Source: Gammaproteobacteria bacterium
Lineage (GTDB): Bacteria > Pseudomonadota > Gammaproteobacteria > Eutrophobiales > Eutrophobiaceae
Direction: 5' to 3'
DNA length: 9,729 nt
NCBI GenBank assembly: GCA_012270695.1
Contig: JAAXHV010000108.1
Coordinates: 10,795 to 20,523, forward strand
Below, piece by piece: positions 5,453-9,729 of this stretch. Numbering within the stretch: position 1 is the first letter of the stretch; each line of letters opens with the position of its first letter. The notes beneath the pieces were generated by a model, which worked only from the letters and a program-made list of their open reading frames with translations, had not been told where the DNA came from and did no database searches. Both the position numbers and the translations under genes were made by a program.

Positions 5453-6979
5453 ATGGCCATATTTGCAGCACTATTAGCAAACTCCTTGCAGCAAGCCAGG
5501 CAGGTGGCGCAGGATAATATCGTACAATCCAGTGAACTACCGCGCATACACCGGGAACGATTAGTGAAATCGGGTTGGTTAACGCCGGTGATCCGAGGTT
5601 GGTATATCCTTGGTCACCCGGATGGCCAGGGAGAATCCACAAACTGGTTTGCCTCCTATTGGAGTTTCATCAATCAATACCTGAGTAAGAGATTTAATAC
5701 GGATTATTGCCTCTCAGCAGAATCCTCGCTGGATTTTCAGCTGGACCAGAGTAATGTTCCCACTCAGTTAATTGTTATGACCGCTAAAGGCGGAAGTAGC
5801 CGACTTGATTTGCCACATCAAAGGTCATTGTTTATGTATGAGACGGCGGAACTACCAGATAATAGAGAAATAAAACTGGGCATACAGACATTGACTTTGG
5901 CTGCTGCTTTGTGTCGCAGTTCACCTGTCTTGTTTACCCACGAGCCGATAAAGGCCGAAATTGCACTGCGCGTGGTCGATACAACTGAACTTACCAGAAT
6001 CCTGCTGGAAGGTGGACGTAGCCGTATTGCCAGTCGGCTTATCGGCGCCTACCGGTTTCTAGGCGATAACGACGCAGTTCGTTTCATCGAAAACAGCATG
6101 GTTGCTGCTGGCTATCAAATCAGGAGCGAGAATCCATTTGAAGCTGTTCAACCGGTTTTCGGTGAGGGAGCAATCCACATGACCTCGCCTTATGCGGCCC
6201 GCATCCGTGCACAATGGCAAAAGATGCGAGAAGTTGTTGTCAATCGCTTCCCTGAAGCTCCCGGTCTATCGGGTGATCCAGTCGCGTCCTTGAAGGAAAT
6301 CGAAGATTTGTATCAGCACGATGCCTATCATTCCTTATCTATAGAAGGTTATGAAGTCACGCCCGAGTTAATCGCACGCGTACGCGACGGCAAATGGAAC
6401 CCTGATGCGAAGCAGTCAGATAAAGAGCAACGTAACGCAATGGCGGCTAAAGGTTATGCCAATGCATTTAATTTGGTTTGCCAAAGTGTGAAAAATGTAT
6501 TTAATGGTGGCCATGCCGGGGAGATTGTGAGACAGGATTTACAGGACTGGTATCAGGCGTTATTTTCACCAGGAGTCCAGGCCGGCATCATCAGACCTGC
6601 TGATTTGGCGGGGTATAGAAATGATCAGGTTTATATTCGTAATTCTGCCCATGTGCCCTTGCCGGTGGTGGCATTGCCGGATGCAATGGACGCCTTTTTT
6701 GAGTGCTTGATTAATGAACCCGTTCCCATCGTCAGCGTCATACTCGGTCATTTTTTCTTTGTCTTTATTCATCCATACATGGATGGGAATGGTCGGATCG
6801 GTCGTTTTCTCATGAATGTGATGTTGGTTTCTGCCGGCTATCGCTGGACCATCATTCGTTCAGAGCAACGTCGGCGCAATAGCTATATGCAGGTCTTGGA
6901 ACAAGCGTCAGTCCATAACAATATTTTGCCTTTTGCCGAATTTATTGCAGAAGAAATGGCAGTGGATTGGGATACCTGA
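5453..6979 (+). CDS. Fic-domain protein with N-terminal AbiEi-like winged-helix region
   Basis: The product is 508 aa from ATG 5453, chosen over GTG 5444 (+3 residues) because GGGTG lies just upstream of the ATG. The N-terminal ~200 residues resemble AbiEi-type antitoxins: a winged helix with IHRERLVKSGWLTPVIRGWY at about 32-51, then the AbiEi-like core. The C-terminal half is a Fic domain, with catalytic motif HPYMDGNGRIGR at 440-451 (H440, D444, N446, R448, R451 all present). Fic enzymes transfer AMP or another nucleotide-derived group to target hydroxyls. The inhibitory helix SLSIEG (294-299, with E298) sits before the core, making it class II and self-inhibited. No membrane segment or signal is visible. 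The gene is visibly more AT-rich than the operon before it, which suits acquisition by transfer. The target is unknown. A housekeeping regulator is as possible as a toxin. Confidence 0.88.
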   Translation: MAIFAALLANSLQQARQVAQDNIVQSSELPRIHRERLVKSGWLTPVIRGWYILGHPDGQGESTNWFASYWSFINQYLSKRFNTDYCLSAESSLDFQLDQSNVPTQLIVMTAKGGSSRLDLPHQRSLFMYETAELPDNREIKLGIQTLTLAAALCRSSPVLFTHEPIKAEIALRVVDTTELTRILLEGGRSRIASRLIGAYRFLGDNDAVRFIENSMVAAGYQIRSENPFEAVQPVFGEGAIHMTSPYAARIRAQWQKMREVVVNRFPEAPGLSGDPVASLKEIEDLYQHDAYHSLSIEGYEVTPELIARVRDGKWNPDAKQSDKEQRNAMAAKGYANAFNLVCQSVKNVFNGGHAGEIVRQDLQDWYQALFSPGVQAGIIRPADLAGYRNDQVYIRNSAHVPLPVVALPDAMDAFFECLINEPVPIVSVILGHFFFVFIHPYMDGNGRIGRFLMNVMLVSAGYRWTIIRSEQRRRNSYMQVLEQASVHNNILPFAEFIAEEMAVDWDT

Positions 6980-7026
6980 CAATATAATCACCACAGTTTG
7001 ATCCGGATGTGGTCGCACCAGGGGTT

Positions 7027-7059
7027 GGCGCACCAACGGCATTGAACCGTCGGTACGCC
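7027..7059 (-). other. Strong stem-loop between the convergent Fic and monooxygenase genes
   Basis: On the minus strand, GGCGTACCGACGG pairs with CCGTTGGTGCGCC around a 7-nt loop: 13 pairs of which two are G-U. On the plus strand the same two positions become C-A mismatches, so the minus-strand RNA folds better. It lies about 70 nt downstream of the monooxygenase stop. There is no following U-tract, so it may protect the 3' end of that mRNA rather than terminate transcription. The rest of 6980-7128 shows no gene. Confidence 0.4.
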
Positions 7060-7128
7060 TCCCGTAACAATGGAACACTGTCATCTTTTTAGTTGCTGCG
7101 CTGTACAGATCGATCACGTTCGCGTCTG

Positions 7129-8382
7129 TCAAAACCTGTAAGAGGGACTGCTGTTAAGTGTTTCAATAGCAAAACCGGACCGCTCCTTGAACTCATCAAT
7201 AACGGATTGCAACCTGTCTTTGCTGACATAATCGTGAATGTTATCCGCATCTTCCGGGCATTCATGTCTGACTATCTCCAGTACTTCATCGGGGCCGTTC
7301 CTGCGGCTGGCGAGTACCACCTGATTCGCCTTCGGCAGCCGGTCGGCTTCGTAAGCCTGTAGACCTGCTACTGGATCACGATGTGTTGCCAGTGCAAAGG
7401 CCAGAGCCCTGCCATCGATAATGGCATGTACTGCACCGCTGGAACTGACCGGAATCAGGGGATGCGCCGCATCGCCTAGCAGGCTTACCCTGTTAAATGT
7501 CCACTGTTTCAGCGGGTCCCTGTCATATACTGGAAATTCAAATATCTGCTCCGTTGCAGAGATAATGCCGGGCACGTCCAGCCAGTCATATTGCCAGTCA
7601 CTATAGAGCTCGATCAGATTATCCGGCTGAGTCAGTTTGCCCCAGTCTTCCTCCTGGCGTTTGTCCGTGACAAAAGGGACTGCTGCAATCCAGTTTATAT
7701 GACTGCGACCCTTCTCTTGTAAAGACCCGGAGATGGGATACGACACCAAACGGAGGCGATTGTCACCACAAACGATCATGGATTCGCCATCGAGATAAGG
7801 TGAACCCTCGACTGCCCCCCGAAAACATACCATACCGGCATAAACCGCCGCGCCTTCATCCGGGTACAGAGATCTTCTGGTCACCGAATGCAGTCCATCT
7901 GCGCCGATGAGCAGGTCGCCCGTGATTTCCGCTACCAGTTGCTTCGATGATGGATGGATAAAATTCGCGGTTACTGAGTATTCGTTTTGTTTGAAACTCA
8001 CAAGCTGATGGCTGGTGACGACTCTGTCCGCGCCTGCACGTTGTTTAAATGTTTCGAGCAACAACATCTGCAGTTCCCCGCGGTGTAGCGAGTACTGTGG
8101 CCACAGGTAACCGGCATATTCGCCGCAAGGAACGCTGATTATCAACTTGCCGCGACGAGAAAAATAGTCCATGGAGCGAGTGCGAATAGCCAACCTGTCT
8201 AATTCATCCTGAAGGCCGAGCGCGATCAATTCCCGCGCAGCATGGGGCAGGATATTAATGCCTACACCCAGCGGTTTGATGGTATCGACGTCCTCAAAGA
8301 TTGTTACTTCGATACCGAGTCTTTCCAGACTCAATGCAGCAGTCAAACCACCAATGCCAGCGCCTGCTATTAACACGTGCAT
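7129..8382 (-). CDS. FAD-dependent aromatic monooxygenase, PhzS-like (group A flavoprotein)
   Basis: The 417-aa protein belongs to the p-hydroxybenzoate-hydroxylase fold: NAD(P)H reduces FAD, which then activates O2 to hydroxylate an aromatic ring. The Rossmann GAGIGGL is at 7-13 with E30 ending strand 2. Also present are GVGINILPHA 39-48, SLHRGELQMLL 99-109, the DG motif IGADGLHS 159-166, and the GD motif LLGDAAHPL 301-309. SYPISG with HINWIAAVP (about 214-236) and DRDPL with the tail pattern are most like PhzS, the 5-methylphenazine-1-carboxylate monooxygenase. The usual glycine-rich PxGxxG stretch after GDAAH reads PVSSSG (311-316), an uncommon change near the flavin. No phenazine genes are nearby, so the substrate is unknown. 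ATG 8382 has a distant AGGG as ribosome-binding site. It is 85 bp downstream of fitB on the same strand. Confidence 0.87.
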   Translation of the reverse strand: MHVLIAGAGIGGLTAALSLERLGIEVTIFEDVDTIKPLGVGINILPHAARELIALGLQDELDRLAIRTRSMDYFSRRGKLIISVPCGEYAGYLWPQYSLHRGELQMLLLETFKQRAGADRVVTSHQLVSFKQNEYSVTANFIHPSSKQLVAEITGDLLIGADGLHSVTRRSLYPDEGAAVYAGMVCFRGAVEGSPYLDGESMIVCGDNRLRLVSYPISGSLQEKGRSHINWIAAVPFVTDKRQEEDWGKLTQPDNLIELYSDWQYDWLDVPGIISATEQIFEFPVYDRDPLKQWTFNRVSLLGDAAHPLIPVSSSGAVHAIIDGRALAFALATHRDPVAGLQAYEADRLPKANQVVLASRRNGPDEVLEIVRHECPEDADNIHDYVSKDRLQSVIDEFKERSGFAIETLNSSPSYRF

Positions 8383-8418
8383 ATCAGTGTTCCCTTATTT
8401 GATGGCATTAAGCGGACG

Positions 8419-8435
8419 GGTGAGAAATTCGGGTT
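8419..8435. repeat. Solitary sequence like the right end of the foldback element
   Basis: GGTGAGAAATTCGGGTT matches 1324-1340 (GGTGAGAAATCCGGGCT) at 15 of 17 positions, in the same orientation as the right terminal repeat of the element at 1097-1341. Two mismatches in 17 are unlikely by chance in a window this size. No partner end is visible nearby. It lies between fitB and the monooxygenase and may be a decayed end of a related insertion. Confidence 0.5.
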
Positions 8436-8467
8436 GGTCACGACGACGCTCTACGGCTGTTAAACGG

Positions 8468-8884
8468 TCACTGAAAAGGATTAAGTAATCTGATGCCACA
8501 TTCTCTATAGTCGCTGACATTCCTGGTGACGATGATTAAATCATGGATCAACGCCGTCGCTGCGATTTGTTTATCCAAAACATTCTCATGATATGGCACC
8601 CGTAATTTACCCCATACCTGAGCTGCGTCCTGGTCAAAACCCAGTATGTTATCGCCGTAACTCACGAGCAAACTGTTTAACCAGCGTTCTAATTTATCCG
8701 CTTGCTCAAAGTCCTGCCTGTGGCGTATTTTCTCAATCCCGCGACGTAGCTCGCCTATTGTAACCACACTGATATATACCGGCGTCTCGTCTTTTTCAAC
8801 CTGACGGAAAAACGCCTTGACCCCTCTATTTGACTGCCGGCCTTTTCTGGCCTCACTGATTACGTTGGTATCAACTAAATACAT
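8468..8884 (-). CDS. fitB: FitB/VapC-type PIN-domain toxin ribonuclease
   Basis: The product is 138 aa from ATG 8884, the normal FitB length. PIN domains are Mg-dependent ribonucleases; free toxin cleaves RNA and arrests growth, and FitA neutralises it. The acidic active site is complete: D5 (MYLVDTN), E45 (TIGELRRG), D104 (LDKQIAATA) and D125 (TRNVSDY). The start is fixed by an AAGGA Shine-Dalgarno 5 nt upstream, and its frame overlaps the end of fitA by 14 nt, typical of such pairs. A longer form from ATG 8899 (MARTP extra) is possible; the extension upstream of that reads through fitA and is not believable. It is an accessory gene, probably horizontally spread. Confidence 0.9.
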   Translation of the reverse strand: MYLVDTNVISEARKGRQSNRGVKAFFRQVEKDETPVYISVVTIGELRRGIEKIRHRQDFEQADKLERWLNSLLVSYGDNILGFDQDAAQVWGKLRVPYHENVLDKQIAATALIHDLIIVTRNVSDYRECGIRLLNPFQ

Positions 8885-9104
8885 CGGCGTCCTTGCCATC
8901 GTTGTTTCGCTCAAAGTCTTCATCCTCACCAACATTTGGCATGCCGGCCAGCACCTGGGCAAATGACTGCTTCCTGGGGCCAAGCAAAGCCCTGGCCAGG
9001 ATTAGCCGATGCTCTGCTTCGGCGCTTCGGGAGTGGCGGGCAGCCCGCTCCTTCAGGGCCTGAACTATGCCATCGTCAATATTTCTGACAATCAAAACAG
9101 CCAT
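8871..9104 (-). CDS. fitA: FitA/VapB-type ribbon-helix-helix antitoxin
   Basis: The product is 77 aa from ATG 9104, preceded by AGAGGAAG. The N-terminal MAVLIVRNIDDGIVQALKER is the FitA ribbon-helix-helix, followed by AARHSRSAEAEHRLIL (21-36). The acidic C-terminal tail GEDEDFERNNDGKDADVF (59-76) fits the segment that wraps the toxin active site. It forms a dimer that binds the operator upstream and represses the pair together with FitB. A perfect tandem repeat containing the reported FitA half-site lies 23-40 nt before the start. It lies downstream of the sulfatase on the same strand, with its own promoter. Confidence 0.9.
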   Translation of the reverse strand: MAVLIVRNIDDGIVQALKERAARHSRSAEAEHRLILARALLGPRKQSFAQVLAGMPNVGEDEDFERNNDGKDADVFS

Positions 9105-9126
9105 ACTTCCTCTGGATGAGCAACAA

Positions 9127-9164
9127 ATGATAGCAATGATAGCATTCCGCCCATATCGTTGCAA
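9127..9164 (-). promoter_or_regulatory. fitAB promoter with tandem FitA-like half-sites
   Basis: On the minus strand, TTGCAA (9164-9159), a 17-bp spacer and TATCAT (9141-9136, 5 of 6) form a good sigma70 promoter. The -10 is part of TGCTATCAT, repeated perfectly in tandem (9144-9136 and 9135-9127). TGCTATCA is, from memory, the half-site of the gonococcal FitAB operator, where it is arranged as an inverted repeat; here the two copies are direct. FitA bound here would cover the -10 and repress the pair. Confidence 0.65.
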
Positions 9165-9169
9165 CTCCT

Positions 9170-9192
9170 CAAATCTGCTGCAGGCAGATTTG
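9170..9192. repeat. Perfect 9-bp inverted repeat between sulfatase and fitA
   Basis: CAAATCTGC (9170-9178) and GCAGATTTG (9184-9192) flank a 5-nt loop. It lies about 60 nt past the sulfatase stop and just upstream of the fitAB -35. There is no T-tract on the minus strand, so an intrinsic terminator is doubtful. It could be an extra regulator site or a factor-dependent 3' end. Confidence 0.45.
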
Positions 9193-9253
9193 TCTGGCGA
9201 ACGGCACAGCACGGATGTTGCGGCTGGGGCTTATCGAATTCATCACTGGCATC

Positions 9254-9729
9254 TCAATAACCGGTAAGAGAATCCGGATAGATAAAATTATTCTCCGTCG
9301 TATACTGCTCCCACAGCGCCAGCAGTTGCCGAAGTTTCTCAGGATTGGACGCCGCCAGGTCGTTCATTTCTGCCGGGTCCTGCGCCAGGTTGTACAACTG
9401 CCACTGCCCCGGTTTCAGAACCGGTAGACGCGTGTCGCGGGACGGGATACTGGGAACGTAGAGAATCTTCCAGTCACCCTGGCGGATTGCCTGCTTGCCG
9501 AACAACTCCCAGCCCATGAAGTCGTCCGGCTCTCGTATGGAGGCACGCGCACCGGTGAGGACAGGCACGATGGAGCGTCCCTGCATGGCCTGCACTTCCC
9601 GGCCCTGGAACAAGCCGGCGCCGGGATGCTCGATCCCGGCTAGTTCCAGCAAGGTGGGCATGATATCCTTCACGGTGATCATCGAATCATTCATTGCCGC
9701 GACCTGCATGGCGCGCGGGTAATGAAAAA
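9254..9729 (-). CDS. Sulfatase (arylsulfatase family), C-terminal part only
   Basis: About 157 C-terminal residues are present; the rest, including the formylglycine-forming C/S-x-P-x-R site, lies beyond the right edge. Family marks in order are ITVKDIMPTLLELAGIEHP, QGRSIVPVLTG, AIRQGDWKILY and WQLYNLAQDPAEMNDLAA with NPEKLRQLLALWEQY, all typical of the AslA/choline-sulfatase-like C-terminal region. These enzymes hydrolyse sulfate esters; whether this one is exported cannot be judged without its N-terminus. The ATG at 9709 is internal, since the frame is open through HYPRAM to the edge. A decayed copy of the same C-terminal stretch lies at 5306-5380. Confidence 0.88.
   Translation of the reverse strand, partial: FHYPRAMQVAAMNDSMITVKDIMPTLLELAGIEHPGAGLFQGREVQAMQGRSIVPVLTGARASIREPDDFMGWELFGKQAIRQGDWKILYVPSIPSRDTRLPVLKPGQWQLYNLAQDPAEMNDLAASNPEKLRQLLALWEQYTTENNFIYPDSLTGY

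Noticed and set aside
6908..7132. 74-aa minus-strand frame downstream of the monooxygenase
   Set aside because: Overlaps the end of the Fic gene antisense and covers the stem-loop; no start signal or motif.
1097..8437. Composite transposon spanning the whole accessory block
   Set aside because: It rests on one imperfect 17-bp match and no transposase gene is present; kept only as a speculative reading in the findings.
8885..8983. N-terminal extension of fitB beyond ATG 8899
   Set aside because: It reads through the fitA coding region out of frame; the PIN domain begins at MYLVDTN with its own ribosome-binding site.
9105..9212. N-terminal extension of fitA
   Set aside because: It would cover the promoter and operator repeats; MAVLIVRN with AGAGGAAG upstream is the standard FitA start.

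Overview
The window looks like a gammaproteobacterial chromosome segment. The best clue is the left edge, which carries an IscR with the canonical Fe-S ligand set (C92, C98, C104, H107) behind two tandem IscR type-1 operators. There is no rRNA, tRNA or CRISPR array. The exact organism cannot be named from this sequence.

Layout. Positions 1-1094 (minus strand) hold the 5' part of iscR and, upstream of it, a short AlkA-type DNA glycosylase. Positions 1097-1341 hold a small foldback element with perfect 22-bp terminal inverted repeats. It seems to be built from the 3' end of an insertion sequence and lies 2 bp from the glycosylase GTG start. Positions 1342-1521 are a control region with a sigma70-like promoter and several inverted repeats. 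Positions 1522-5222 (plus strand) are a tight three-gene operon for a xanthine-oxidase-family molybdenum hydroxylase in the order FAD subunit, [2Fe-2S] subunit, molybdopterin subunit. Positions 5306-5380 keep 24 codons of a decayed sulfatase C-terminus on the minus strand. Positions 5453-6979 (plus strand) encode an AbiEi-like/Fic fusion protein behind a pair of direct repeats. On the minus strand, reading leftward from the right edge, come the C-terminal part of a sulfatase (9729-9254), a FitA/FitB (VapBC-type) toxin-antitoxin pair (9104-8468) and a PhzS-like FAD monooxygenase (8382-7129).

How the parts fit together. iscR and the glycosylase look like core genes. The rest is an accessory mosaic: a molybdenum hydroxylase of unknown substrate, a flavin monooxygenase, a sulfatase plus a fragment of another one, a Fic protein, a toxin-antitoxin pair, a foldback element and a separate sequence resembling one of its ends. 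The two oxidative enzymes and the sulfatase would suit breakdown of aromatic, heterocyclic or sulfated compounds, but nothing in the sequence fixes a substrate or shows that they share a pathway.

The best-supported regulatory features are the tandem IscR sites at iscR, the fitAB promoter whose -10 lies in a tandem copy of the half-site reported for FitA, and the direct repeats before the Fic gene. No single wholly new multi-gene system is evident. The most unusual items are the foldback element, the separate end-like sequence at 8419-8435, the sulfatase relic, and the self-contained AbiEi-like/Fic fusion with its possible operator.
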